From NCBI GenBank assembly GCA_963829585.1, contig CAWHJD010000014.1, positions 86,099 through 150,098 of the forward strand: a stretch of 64,000 nt of DNA, given 5' to 3'. Below, one piece after another: positions 20,951 to 29,197 of this stretch (position 1 is the stretch's first letter; each line of letters opens with the position of its first letter). Under the pieces are notes generated by a model. It ran no database searches. It was given only the letters and a program-made list of their open reading frames with translations, and had not been told where the DNA came from. The translations under genes were made by a program, and so were the position numbers. This stretch comes from Sva-07 sp963829585 (GTDB lineage: Bacteria > Actinomycetota > Acidimicrobiia > Acidimicrobiales > Ilumatobacteraceae).

Positions 20951-21510
20951 CGGCTGGAACGGAAGCGCCACGGGGTGTCGACCGCTCGGGTGATGCCGAT
21001 GCGTGGCCCGACGATCCGATCGGGTGGTGGCGTGGCGTCGTCGAGGATGCGGATGGGTGACGACGGGTCCGTGAGTGGCGCGCCGTCGTCGGCGAGGGTG
21101 ATCCCGAGGGCCTCGCAGAGCTTGCCCGGGCCGTTGGCGAGGTCTCGATCGGGCCGTCCCCGACGTCTCGATCGCATGACGTCGAGGCCCTCGACCGGCG
21201 CCACGGCCCGTAGCAGGACCGCCTGGCCGTCGCCCTCGGCGCCGGTCACCACGTTGGCACAGCAGTGGATGCCGTAGCTGAGGTAGACGTACAGCCGCCC
21301 TGGTGGGCCGAACATCACCGCGTTCCGAGTGGTCGGTCCGTTGAACGAGTGACTGGCCGGATCGCTCCGCATGTACGCCTCGGTCTCGACGATGCGCCCA
21401 CTGACGTACACGCCGCCGCGATCGACTGTCACGAGCTTGCCGAGAAGGTCCGCCGCGACGAGCGGAGCATCTCGGGCGAACCACGCCGGAGGCAGCGTTC
21501 CGGGGGTCAG
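20938..21510 (-). CDS. mpg: DNA-3-methyladenine glycosylase, Mpg/AAG type
   Basis: About 190-residue alkylpurine-DNA glycosylase that removes 3-methyladenine and related lesions. Motifs are VAADLLGKLVTVDRGG, GRIVETEAY, NAVMFGPPGRLYVYLSYGIH and LANGPGKLCEALGI. The nearest ATG/GTG (GTG at 21432) would delete the conserved WFARDAPLVAADLLGK region. The only in-frame candidate after the upstream stop is CTG at 21510, in a CTGA overlap with the argH stop. An alternative is a GTG at 21532 plus an indel in the CCCCC run at 21502-21506. Start therefore uncertain; family sure. Confidence 0.85.
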   Translation of the reverse strand: MTPGTLPPAWFARDAPLVAADLLGKLVTVDRGGVYVSGRIVETEAYMRSDPASHSFNGPTTRNAVMFGPPGRLYVYLSYGIHCCANVVTGAEGDGQAVLLRAVAPVEGLDVMRSRRRGRPDRDLANGPGKLCEALGITLADDGAPLTDPSSPIRILDDATPPPDRIVGPRIGITRAVDTPWRFRSSRQRQ

Positions 21511-22922
21511 AGGCCCAACCGCTGGGCGTCACGGGCCATCATCGCGACGTACGACTCGACCTGCACCGGCAGTGCCTCGGGCCCCGCAGCGCCGCGTGAG
21601 GTGCGCATCCGGACCCCGACGCCGGGGCCGACGAGGGCAGCCGCATCCGGCCCGAGCAACGGATCGGCAGCGACGAGATCACGCAGCGAGCCGTCTCCGG
21701 CCAGGGTCGCCCGAACATGGGCGCCGACGATGGCGTGCGCGTCACGAAAGGGGGTGCCCCCACGGACGAGGTACTCCGCGAGGTCGGTCGCCGCCATGGT
21801 CTCCTCGTCGGCGGCGGCCTGCATCCGCTCGGGGACGAACGTCGCAGTGGCGATCATGCCGCTGAGCGCAGCGACGGCGAGCGTCACCTGCTCGACCGAG
21901 TCGAACAGCGGCTCCTTGTCCTCCTGGAGGTCACGGTTGTAGGCCAGCGGGAGCCCCTTGAGGGTCACCAGGAGTCCCGTCAGGTTGCCGATGAGTCGGC
22001 CGCTCTTGCCCCGGGCGAGTTCGGCGATGTCCGGGTTCTTCTTCTGCGGCAACATCGACGAGCCGGTGGCGTAGCCGTCGTCGAGCTTGGCGAAACCGAA
22101 CTCCCCCGAGGTCCACAGGACCCATTCCTCACCGATACGCGACAGGTGGATGCCGACGAGCGCCAGGTCGAACACCGCCTCGGCGACGAAATCACGATCG
22201 CTGACGGCGTCGAGGCTGTTGTCGAAGACACCGGCGAATCCCAGGTCGGCAGCGTTGCCGACCGGGTCGATCGGCAACGACGACCCGGCGAGTGCGCCGG
22301 CCCCGAGCGGTGACACGTCGAGCCGCTCGCGGGTGGCCAGCAGGCGGTCGACGTCGCGCGCCAGCGCCCAACCGTGCGCGAGCAGGTGATGTGCCAGCAA
22401 CACGGGCTGCGCTCGCTGCAGGTGCGTGTAGCCGGGCAGGTAGACGTCTCCTGCAGCCTCGGCGCGCTGCAACAACACGCCCTGCAGGTCGTGGATCGAT
22501 CGGGCGACGGCGAGCAGCTCCCGTTTGCACCAGAGACGGAGATCGGTGGCCACCTGGTCGTTGCGGCTGCGTGCTGTGTGGAGCTTGCCGCCGGAGGGCC
22601 CTGCAATCTCGGTCACACGACGCTCGACGGCGGTGTGGATGTCCTCGTCGGTCTCCACGAAGACGAAGGAGTTCGACTCCATCTCGTCGGCAACCTGATC
22701 GAGCGCGCCGAGGATCGAATCGCGCTCGGCCGCAGTGAGCAGGCCGACGCGTTCGAGCCCGCGCACGTGGGCTGCCGATCCGGCGACGTCGTCGCGCCAC
22801 ATCGTGCGATCGAACGGCAGGCTCACCGTGTAGGCCATCAGGGCCTCGGCCGGCCCGCCGGCGAAGCGACCGTGCCAGAGCGTCCTGGCGGCGTCGCTCG
22901 AGTCGTGCTGCTGTCCGGTCAT
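21507..22922 (-). CDS. argH: Argininosuccinate lyase
   Basis: 471-residue enzyme for the last step of arginine synthesis, splitting argininosuccinate into arginine and fumarate. The fumarase/aspartase-superfamily signature GSSMLPQKKNPDIAELARGK is exact, and LWHGRFAGGPAEALMAYT and HTARSRNDQVATDLRLW are typical. Full length. It starts one base after the argR stop and is the last gene of the arg operon. argG, which often precedes argH in actinobacteria, is absent here. Confidence 0.96.
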   Translation of the reverse strand: MTGQQHDSSDAARTLWHGRFAGGPAEALMAYTVSLPFDRTMWRDDVAGSAAHVRGLERVGLLTAAERDSILGALDQVADEMESNSFVFVETDEDIHTAVERRVTEIAGPSGGKLHTARSRNDQVATDLRLWCKRELLAVARSIHDLQGVLLQRAEAAGDVYLPGYTHLQRAQPVLLAHHLLAHGWALARDVDRLLATRERLDVSPLGAGALAGSSLPIDPVGNAADLGFAGVFDNSLDAVSDRDFVAEAVFDLALVGIHLSRIGEEWVLWTSGEFGFAKLDDGYATGSSMLPQKKNPDIAELARGKSGRLIGNLTGLLVTLKGLPLAYNRDLQEDKEPLFDSVEQVTLAVAALSGMIATATFVPERMQAAADEETMAATDLAEYLVRGGTPFRDAHAIVGAHVRATLAGDGSLRDLVAADPLLGPDAAALVGPGVGVRMRTSRGAAGPEALPVQVESYVAMMARDAQRLGL

Positions 22923-22923
22923 G

Positions 22924-23385
22924 TCAGTCCAGTCCTGCGAGATCGCGGAGGTGGGACGCGAGTTCGGTGCCGTCGGTCGATGCGGACACGCACATCAAGG
23001 TGTCGTCGCCGGCGACCGTACCGAGCAGGCCGTCCACCCGACTGCGATCGAGCGCCGACGCCACCACGTGGGCACAGCCGGGCGGCGTACGCAGGATCAC
23101 GATGTTGCCCGAGCAGGCGACGTCGGCCACCCACTCCCCCATCACCCGGCGCAGGTGGTCGACCGGCGCGAGACGATCCGGTGCGAACTCGGGGATCGCA
23201 TAGACGGTGTTGCCGCTCGGCACACGCACCTTGATGGCGCCGATGTCGTCGAGGTCACGTGACACCGTCGCCTGCGTCGCGTCGATGCCGTGCTCGGCCA
23301 GCAACTCGATCAACTGCGGTTGGCTGGTGACCTCGTGTTCGCCGATCAATCGGCTGATCGCTGCTTGTCGCTGTACTTTGCTCAT
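22924..23385 (-). CDS. argR: Arginine repressor
   Basis: 153-residue hexameric repressor that senses arginine. The N-terminal winged helix is seen in SQPQLIELLAEHGIDATQAT followed by VSRDLDDIGAIKVR. The C-terminal oligomerisation/arginine-binding domain includes LRTPPGCAHVVASALDRSRV and GTVAGDDTLMCV, with the paired aspartates that contact arginine. Encoded within the operon it should control, between argF and argH. A matching operator lies in front of argC at 27460-27494. Confidence 0.95.
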   Translation of the reverse strand: MSKVQRQAAISRLIGEHEVTSQPQLIELLAEHGIDATQATVSRDLDDIGAIKVRVPSGNTVYAIPEFAPDRLAPVDHLRRVMGEWVADVACSGNIVILRTPPGCAHVVASALDRSRVDGLLGTVAGDDTLMCVSASTDGTELASHLRDLAGLD

Positions 23386-23398
23386 CGGCGTGCCCGAC

Positions 23399-24337
23399 TC
23401 ATGAGTTCACTCCCGGATCCTGGGGCGTCGGGTGGGCTCGCACGCCGAGGAGGAAGGCGAGGGCCCCCCGAGCTGCGTGCAAGCGGTTGTGTCCCTGCTG
23501 GATGACCACCGACTGTGGACCGTCGATCACGTCGGCTGCGACCTCGATGCCGCGGTACGCCGGCAGGCAGTGCATGAACACCGCCCGCGAGTCCGCCAGC
23601 GCCATCATGTCGGCGTCGACCATGTAGCCCTCGAACTGTTGGAGGCGCTGCTGTTTCTCGGCTTCCTGACCCATCGACACCCAGGTGTCCGTGTGGACCG
23701 CATGGGCCCCGTCGACGGCCTCCGCCGGACGCGTCGACTGTTCGACCGACGGAGCTCCGAGCAGGCCGAAGCGCTCCAGTTCGACGAGTGGTGCGTCGAA
23801 GCCGTGTGGGCACGCGAAGCGGATGTGCATGCCGAGCAGCGCCGAGATCTCCGCGAGTGAGCGCGCGACATTGTTGAAGTCGCCCACGTAGGCCACGGTC
23901 TTGCCGGCCAGTTCACCGAGGGATTCCTGCATGGTGAGCGCATCGGCGAAGGCCTGCAGCGGGTGCGAATGATCGGAGAGCATGTTGACGACGGGCACGT
24001 CGACGACCCCGGCCATGCGTGTGACGGTCAGGTGGTCGAAGACGCGAGCAGCGAGCAGCCCGTGATAGCCCTCCATGATCCGCGCGATGTCCTCCACCGG
24101 CTCGCGGGTGTCGAAACCGACCTCCTCGCCGCGCGTGTGCACCGGATGTCCGCCGAGTTGTCGGACGGCGATCTCCATCGACTGCCGGGTGCGATTCGAC
24201 GGCTTCTCGAAGATCAACGCTGCTCCCTGGTCGGCGAGCGGCCGATCGAGCGAATCGACGGGCTGCCGTGCCAGGGCGAGGATCTCACGGACCTCGTGCG
24301 CGGTGAAGTCGGTGACGTCGAGCAGATGACGGGTCAC
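23399..24337 (-). CDS. argF: Ornithine carbamoyltransferase
   Basis: 312-residue transferase forming citrulline from ornithine and carbamoyl phosphate. Motifs are FEKPSNRTRQSMEIAVRQLG (STRTR-type phosphate loop, here SNRTR), VVNMLSDHSHPLQAFADALT (HPxQ) and MHCLPAYRGIEVA (HCLP). The GTG at 24337 overlaps the argD stop as GTGA. The carbamoyl phosphate it uses would come from carA/carB further along the window. Confidence 0.95.
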   Translation of the reverse strand: MTRHLLDVTDFTAHEVREILALARQPVDSLDRPLADQGAALIFEKPSNRTRQSMEIAVRQLGGHPVHTRGEEVGFDTREPVEDIARIMEGYHGLLAARVFDHLTVTRMAGVVDVPVVNMLSDHSHPLQAFADALTMQESLGELAGKTVAYVGDFNNVARSLAEISALLGMHIRFACPHGFDAPLVELERFGLLGAPSVEQSTRPAEAVDGAHAVHTDTWVSMGQEAEKQQRLQQFEGYMVDADMMALADSRAVFMHCLPAYRGIEVAADVIDGPQSVVIQQGHNRLHAARGALAFLLGVRAHPTPQDPGVNS

Positions 24338-25539
24338 GACACCGCTCCGTTCGCGGCGAGCGAAGCGGCGATCAGTCCGATCGCCTCGTCGATCTCGGCA
24401 TCGGTGACCGTGATCGGCGGCACGAGTCGCAACGTGGTCGGCGTGACCGCGTTGACGATGAGGCCCCGGTCGAGCAGGTCGGCGTACACCGCCTTGGCGT
24501 CGATCCCCTCGGCCAGTTCGACACCGAGCATCAGTCCGCGCCCTCTGACGTCGACGACGCCGGGCACGACGCGCAGGCCGTCGACGATCCGCATGCCCTG
24601 TCGGCGAGCGACCGCCGGCGCATCGATTCGCTGCATCTCGTCGATCACCGCATTGACCGCAGCAGTTGCGATCGCCGTGCCGGAATAGGTGCTCCCGTGG
24701 TCGCCGGGTTGGAAGACCGCGGCAACGTCGACACGTGCCCAGCAGGCGCCGACGGGCATGCCGTTGCCCATCGCCTTCGCGAGCGTGACGACGTCGGGAC
24801 TCACACCGGCATGCTCGAAGCCGAACCAGCGCCCGGTGCGCGCGAACCCGGTCTGGATCTCGTCGACCATCATCAACGCTCCCGTCTCGTCGCAGATCTG
24901 ACGGATGCCCTCCAGGTACTCCGTGGTGGCCGGGTGGATGCCGCCCTCCCCCAGGACCGGTTCGATCAGGACCGCGGCCACCGAGCCGTCGACGGCAGCG
25001 CGCATCGCGTCGAGGTCGCCCCAGGCAACGTGACGGAAGCCTTCGGGCATCGGCGCGAACGGCTCGTGCTTGGCCGGCTGGCCGGTGGCAGCGAGCGTCG
25101 CGAGGGTGCGGCCGTGGAAGCTGCCGAGCGCGCTCACGATGGTGTGGCGTCCTCGCCCGCCGTGCTTGCGGGCCAGCTTGATGGCGCACTCGTTCGACTC
25201 GGCGCCGGAATTCGTGAAGAAGATCTGACCCCGGTGTCCGGTCGCCTGGAGCAGGAGGTCGTTGATCTTCACCGCCGCTTCGGTGGCGACCGGGTTGGCG
25301 AAGAAGTTGGACACGTGCAGGAGCCGGTCGAGCTGATCGCCGACGGCTTCGGCAACGGCGGGATTGGAGTGGCCGAGTGACACGACGGCGATTCCGGCCA
25401 GGAAGTCGAGGTACCGCTTGCCGTCCGAGTCCCACAGTTCGGTGCCGCGTCCGCGCTCGAACATGATCGCCGGCGGCGCGAAGACGGGCATGAACGGGCA
25501 GTTCGCCATCGGGGCGTGGTCGAAGGCATGGGAGTTCAT
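24334..25539 (-). CDS. argD: Acetylornithine aminotransferase
   Basis: 401-residue PLP-dependent class III aminotransferase converting N-acetylglutamate semialdehyde to N-acetylornithine. It shows YLDFLAGIAVVSLGHSNPAV, FFTNSGAESNECAIKLARK, MMVDEIQTGFARTGRWFGFE and the PLP lysine in DVVTLAKAMGNGMPVGAC. Its ATG overlaps the argB stop (ATGA). A succinyldiaminopimelate role is possible for this family, but the operon makes arginine synthesis clear. Confidence 0.94.
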   Translation of the reverse strand: MNSHAFDHAPMANCPFMPVFAPPAIMFERGRGTELWDSDGKRYLDFLAGIAVVSLGHSNPAVAEAVGDQLDRLLHVSNFFANPVATEAAVKINDLLLQATGHRGQIFFTNSGAESNECAIKLARKHGGRGRHTIVSALGSFHGRTLATLAATGQPAKHEPFAPMPEGFRHVAWGDLDAMRAAVDGSVAAVLIEPVLGEGGIHPATTEYLEGIRQICDETGALMMVDEIQTGFARTGRWFGFEHAGVSPDVVTLAKAMGNGMPVGACWARVDVAAVFQPGDHGSTYSGTAIATAAVNAVIDEMQRIDAPAVARRQGMRIVDGLRVVPGVVDVRGRGLMLGVELAEGIDAKAVYADLLDRGLIVNAVTPTTLRLVPPITVTDAEIDEAIGLIAASLAANGAVS

Positions 25540-26420
25540 GGGGAGTGATCCTCTCGTTCGTGCATGATCATGGTCCCGATGCCTGCATCGGTGAAGATCT
25601 CGAGCAGCAGCACGTGGGCGATGCGACCGTCGAGGATGTGGGCGCGGTGTACGCCGTTGCGCACGGCGTGGGTGCAGCTGGCCACTTTCGGAATCATGCC
25701 GCCGGCGATCACACCGTCGGAGACCAATTGGTCGAGTTCGTCGGCGGTGACCTGGCGGATCAGGCTGGCAGCGTCGGCGACGTCTCGCCGGAGACCCTCG
25801 ATGTCGGTGAGATAGACCAGCTTCTCGGCGCCGATCGCCTCGGCGATCGCCCCGGCGGCCGTGTCGGCGTTGATGTTGTACGCCTGGCCGGTGGCGTCGC
25901 TGCCGATGGTGGCGATCACGGGGATGAACTCGTCGTCGATGAGGCCGTGGATCACCTCGGGGTTGATCTCGGTGACGTCGCCGACGAAGCCGAGCTCGGG
26001 ATCGCGGGCCGTGGCACGGATCAGGCCTGCATCGACCCCGCTGATGCCCACGGCGAATCGCCCGTGGACGTTGATCGCCGCGACGAGCTGTGGGTTCACC
26101 TGGCCCGTGAGGACCATGCGGGCGATGTCGACGGTCTCGGCGTCGGTCACACGGAGACCGTCGACGAACTCGGGCTGCTTCCCCAGCCGTTCCATCAGTT
26201 CCGAGATCTGGGGACCGCCGCCGTGCACGACGATCGGGCGCATACCGACCAGCCGCATCAGGACGATGTCCTCGGCGAAGAGGCTCAACGCATCGTGGTC
26301 GGAGGTTCCGGCGAGCGCATTACCGCCGTACTTCACCACGACGGTCTTGCCGACGAACCTGCGGATGTAGGGCAATGCTTCGACGAGGACCGACGCCTTG
26401 AGGGAGGCGGCTTCGGTCAT
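25536..26420 (-). CDS. argB: Acetylglutamate kinase
   Basis: 294-residue amino acid kinase phosphorylating N-acetylglutamate, usually the arginine-feedback step. Motifs are TVVVKYGGNALAG (phosphate loop), RPIVVHGGGPQISELMERLG, AYNINADTAAGAIAEAIGAE and VIAGGMIPKVASCTHAVRNG. I chose the ATG at 26420; the open frame extends upstream into argC without conserved sequence. It sits directly after argC, with no argJ between them. Confidence 0.94.
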   Translation of the reverse strand: MTEAASLKASVLVEALPYIRRFVGKTVVVKYGGNALAGTSDHDALSLFAEDIVLMRLVGMRPIVVHGGGPQISELMERLGKQPEFVDGLRVTDAETVDIARMVLTGQVNPQLVAAINVHGRFAVGISGVDAGLIRATARDPELGFVGDVTEINPEVIHGLIDDEFIPVIATIGSDATGQAYNINADTAAGAIAEAIGAEKLVYLTDIEGLRRDVADAASLIRQVTADELDQLVSDGVIAGGMIPKVASCTHAVRNGVHRAHILDGRIAHVLLLEIFTDAGIGTMIMHEREDHSP

Positions 26421-26430
26421 GGCGTTCCCA

Positions 26431-27458
26431 TCATGGTGCGAGTCCGATCGTGGAGAGCCCGGCGGTCTCGTCGAGACCGAGGGCGACATTGGCCGCCTGG
26501 ACGGCGCCGCCGGAGGCGCCCTTGGTGAGATTGTCGATGGCACACATCGTGATCACCGTATTGGTCCGCTCGTCCCAGCGGGCCGACACATGGGCCGCAT
26601 TCGAGCCGAGGACCGACTTCGTGGCCGGCGGGGAGTCGAGTACACCGACGAAGGGCTCGCCGGCGTAGTGGTCACGCAGGGCGGCGATCACGGCGGCGTC
26701 GGTGCATCCGGGCGCACCGGCGCGGCGCACGTTGCGAGCAGCCCCCGGCTCATGGGCACGAGATGCGGGGTGAAGATGAGCTCGGCGCCGATCTCCTGTT
26801 CCATCTCGGGCGTGTGTCGGTGCGACAGGAGGCCGTAGGGGACGACGTTGGAGTCGATGTTGGTGAACACGTTCGTGTCGGTCGGCGCGCGACCGGCGCC
26901 GGTGATGCCGGTGAGGGTGTTGACCACGACGCCGGTCGTCTCGATCAGGCCGGCATCGACGAGCGGCCGCAGCGCGAGCGTGGCGGCGGTGACGTGGCAG
27001 CCGGGTGTGGCGACGAGCCGGGCGCCCTCGAGGGCGTGACGATGCAGCTCCGGCAATCCGAACACGGCCTCGGCCAACAGGTCGAGTTGTGTGTGCTCGA
27101 AGCCGTAGAAGGTCGGATACGCGGACGGATCCTTCAGTCGGAACGCCGCCGAGAGATCGACGACACAGCCGACGCGGCCCACCAGCGACGGCGCGAGCTC
27201 CATGGAGGCGCCGTGTGGGAGACCCAGGAAGACGAGATCGAGTCCGGTCACGTCGCCGGGGTCGAACTCGCTGAACACGAGGTCGGGATAGGCGACTTCG
27301 AGCGACGGGTACAGGTCGGCCGCCCGGCGCCCGGCCATCGAGTCACCGGTCGCCACCTTCACGTCGTAGTCGGGATGCTGGGCGGCGAGGCGCAGCAGTT
27401 CGGCGCCCGTGTATCCGGATGCTCCGACGATCCCGACCGCGATGTTCGCTCCCGACAT
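26431..27458 (-). CDS. argC: N-acetyl-gamma-glutamyl-phosphate reductase (split by a frameshift)
   Basis: NADPH-dependent reductase of arginine synthesis. Frame one runs from MSGANIAVGIVGASGYTGAE through LVATPGCHVTAATLALRPLV (catalytic cysteine) to LVPMSRGLLATC. The C-terminal part is in another frame (DHYAGEPFVGVLDSPPATKS, MCAIDNLTKGASGGAVQAAN). Adding one base near 26708-26709 (CCGGA to CCGGGA on the minus strand) restores VRPGCTDAAVIAALRDHYAG and a normal length of about 343 residues. The ATG at 27458 lies 7 bases after a TATGTT -10 inside a strong ArgR-type operator. First gene of the arg operon. Confidence 0.9.
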
Positions 27459-27459
27459 C

Positions 27460-27494
27460 TGCATGAACATACACAGCTTCGCATGTTCATGCAA
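27460..27494 (-). promoter_or_regulatory. argC promoter overlapped by a paired ARG-box operator
   Basis: Minus-strand TTGCAT (27489-27494), 17-base spacer, TATGTT (27466-27471), and 7 bases to the argC ATG. Two exact inverted 11-base arms, tgcatgaacat (27460-27470) and atgttcatgca (27483-27493), cover the -10 and -35 respectively. Each arm resembles an ARG half-site (TGCAT..AT). ArgR bound here would block RNA polymerase directly. The promoter and arms are seen; ArgR binding is inferred. Confidence 0.7.
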
Positions 27495-27587
27495 CCTTCG
27501 TGCGAACGCGGCCGCACGAAGTCCGGGTGTGGCGCCGGTGCCTCGGGCGCCTACCAACCCGTCCCGCGTTCGGGCAGACTGTAGGAG

Positions 27588-28157
27588 ATGATTCCGGGTT
27601 CACCTCCGACCAAGGGACGCCTCCTCGTGGCGACGCCGCCGCTGGAGGACGCGAACTTCGATCGGACCGTGATCTTCATGCTGGAGCACCACGACGAAGG
27701 CGCCATCGGTGTGGTGATCAACCGACCGAGCTACGAGGAGCTCGACGACCCACTCGATCGGTGGATCGATCTGCAGTCGGCACCGCCGTCGGTGTTCTCG
27801 GGCGGCCCGGTCGAGGAGGGTGCCCTGATCGCGCTCGCCGAGACGACCGTGCCGCTGCACGACAACGGCGAGTACCTCTCCCCCATCGTCGGCACCATCG
27901 CGTCGGCCGACCTCACCGCTGACCCTGCCCTCGTTGCCGCCGAGGTCAGAGGCGTACGGGTCTTTCGCGGTTATGCCGGCTGGGGCCCCGGTCAGCTCGA
28001 GGGCGAGATCGAAGCGGGCGCCTGGCTCGTGCTCGACTCCGAGCCGGGTGACGTGTTCTCCGACCATCCCGACGAGTTGTGGCGGACCGTTCTGCGACGT
28101 CAGCCCGGGCGCCTCGCCTGGCTGGCCGATGCGCCGGACGACCTCAGCTCCAACTGA
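27588..28157 (+). CDS. YqgE/AlgH family protein (UPF0301)
   Basis: 189-residue member of the YqgE/AlgH family, a conserved bacterial family without a settled biochemical role. Typical segments are GRLLVATPPLEDANFDRTVI, EGAIGVVINRPS, VFSGGPVEEGAL and RVFRGYAGWGPGQLEGEIEA followed by AWLVLDSEPGDVF. Divergent from argC. No clear Shine-Dalgarno: the TAGGAG touches the ATG. Confidence 0.92.
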   Translation: MIPGSPPTKGRLLVATPPLEDANFDRTVIFMLEHHDEGAIGVVINRPSYEELDDPLDRWIDLQSAPPSVFSGGPVEEGALIALAETTVPLHDNGEYLSPIVGTIASADLTADPALVAAEVRGVRVFRGYAGWGPGQLEGEIEAGAWLVLDSEPGDVFSDHPDELWRTVLRRQPGRLAWLADAPDDLSSN

Positions 28158-28189
28158 GAACTGGACTTCGCCGCCGGCGGGCTGCAACG

Positions 28190-28513
28190 ATGCGTCCGAT
28201 GTCGAACCGCAACGATGCTCGGACACGCTTGCTCGAGCAGCGGGTCCACCTCGAGCAACAGCTCCACGAACTGGACACCGAGCGAGTCGGCGACGGCCCG
28301 ATCGACATGCTCGGCGGAGATGCCGGCGCCGAAACGGCGGCCGCGAACGCCGATCTCAGCCTCCGCGCCGATCTCGAGCATTCGATCGTCGAGATCGATG
28401 CCGCTCTCCGCCGGATCGAGAACGGCACGTACGGCATCGACGAAGAGACCGGCGAGCCGATCGACCCCGCCAGGCTCGAGGCGCTTCCGACTGCCCGCAC
28501 GAACGTCCGCTGA
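28190..28513 (+). CDS. DksA/TraR-like protein lacking zinc-finger cysteines
   Basis: 107-residue protein with a long helical hairpin (LEQRVHLEQQLHELDTE and LRADLEHSIVEIDAALRRIE) followed by the DksA/TraR C-terminal signature NGTYGIDEETGEPIDPARLE then ALPTA. In zinc-binding members four cysteines occupy this finger; here none are present, so it cannot bind zinc the usual way. DksA-family proteins bind the RNA polymerase secondary channel, and a similar role is possible. The ATG at 28199 is an alternative start. Confidence 0.75.
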   Translation: MRPMSNRNDARTRLLEQRVHLEQQLHELDTERVGDGPIDMLGGDAGAETAAANADLSLRADLEHSIVEIDAALRRIENGTYGIDEETGEPIDPARLEALPTARTNVR

Positions 28514-28520
28514 TCGCCGC

Positions 28521-28889
28521 ATGGCCGAGACGACGTCAGGATCGGATTGGGCGCGCCCGATCGTGCACTTCGAGATACTCGCACGGGATCCCGACGGGCA
28601 AAGGGCGTTCTACGCAGCGCTCTTCAACTGGCAGATCGGTGACGGCCCGATCATGAACATCCCGAGCGGGTTGGGTGGGCCCGAGCCGGGCCCGGCGGGC
28701 CACATGCGCCGGAGCGACCGCGGGGGCTTCGTTCTCTACATCCAGGTTCGCGACATCAGCGAATCACTGGAGCGGGTGTCGACCCTTGGCGGAACGGTGG
28801 TCTCGCAGCCGTTCGACGTGCCCGGAGGACCCACGATCGCCACGATCGAGGATCCGGAGGGCAATCCTCTCGTACTGGTTCAGCAGTAG
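28521..28889 (+). CDS. VOC (glyoxalase/bleomycin-resistance fold) protein
   Basis: 122-residue vicinal-oxygen-chelate protein: IVHFEILARDPDGQRAFYAA and FDVPGGPTIATIEDPEGNPL show the paired beta-alpha-beta modules. Such proteins include isomerases, dioxygenases and binding proteins; the substrate cannot be inferred. It follows the DksA-like gene by 7 bases and is probably in the same short operon. Confidence 0.82.
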   Translation: MAETTSGSDWARPIVHFEILARDPDGQRAFYAALFNWQIGDGPIMNIPSGLGGPEPGPAGHMRRSDRGGFVLYIQVRDISESLERVSTLGGTVVSQPFDVPGGPTIATIEDPEGNPLVLVQQ

Positions 28890-29183
28890 TCACTCGACAC
28901 CCTCGTAGCGCTCGACGGCGAGGCTGTCGCCGTCCACCAGTGCCATGAACTCCGCGCCCAGCGCGGAGGCGTCGAACGCCGCCTTCGCCGCGTCGGCTGC
29001 GGCACGGCTCGTCCAGACCTGGAGCACCAGCCACCGATCGTCGCACCGACCGAGCGTGCGTCGGAGAACCCCCGGCTGCTGGTACACGAACTCGACCTGC
29101 ACGCGCCCGTCGACGTCGCGGAATGCGGATTCGTCGACGCCGTCGGCGAGTCGAAATGTCACGACCTCGATCACGCCGGGCAC
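28890..29183 (-). CDS. Small dimeric alpha-beta barrel-like protein
   Basis: 97-residue protein beginning (GTG) PGVIEVVTFRLADGVDES. The pattern of a ferredoxin-like fold with VYQQPGVLRRTLGR and RWLVLQVWTSRAAADAA resembles antibiotic-biosynthesis-monooxygenase/EthD-like dimeric alpha-beta barrels. No catalytic residue can be assigned. A second GTG at 29174 is an alternative start. It shares a 14-base intergenic space with the divergent ATP-grasp gene and ends one base after the VOC gene. Confidence 0.6.
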   Translation of the reverse strand: MPGVIEVVTFRLADGVDESAFRDVDGRVQVEFVYQQPGVLRRTLGRCDDRWLVLQVWTSRAAADAAKAAFDASALGAEFMALVDGDSLAVERYEGVE

Positions 29184-29185
29184 GC

Positions 29186-29191
29186 TACGGT
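29186..29191 (+). promoter_or_regulatory. Leaderless-type -10 element of the ATP-grasp gene
   Basis: TACGGT with 6 bases to the ATG at 29198; the same hexamer and spacing as before 62293. Confidence 0.45.
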
Positions 29192-29197
29192 CCGGCG

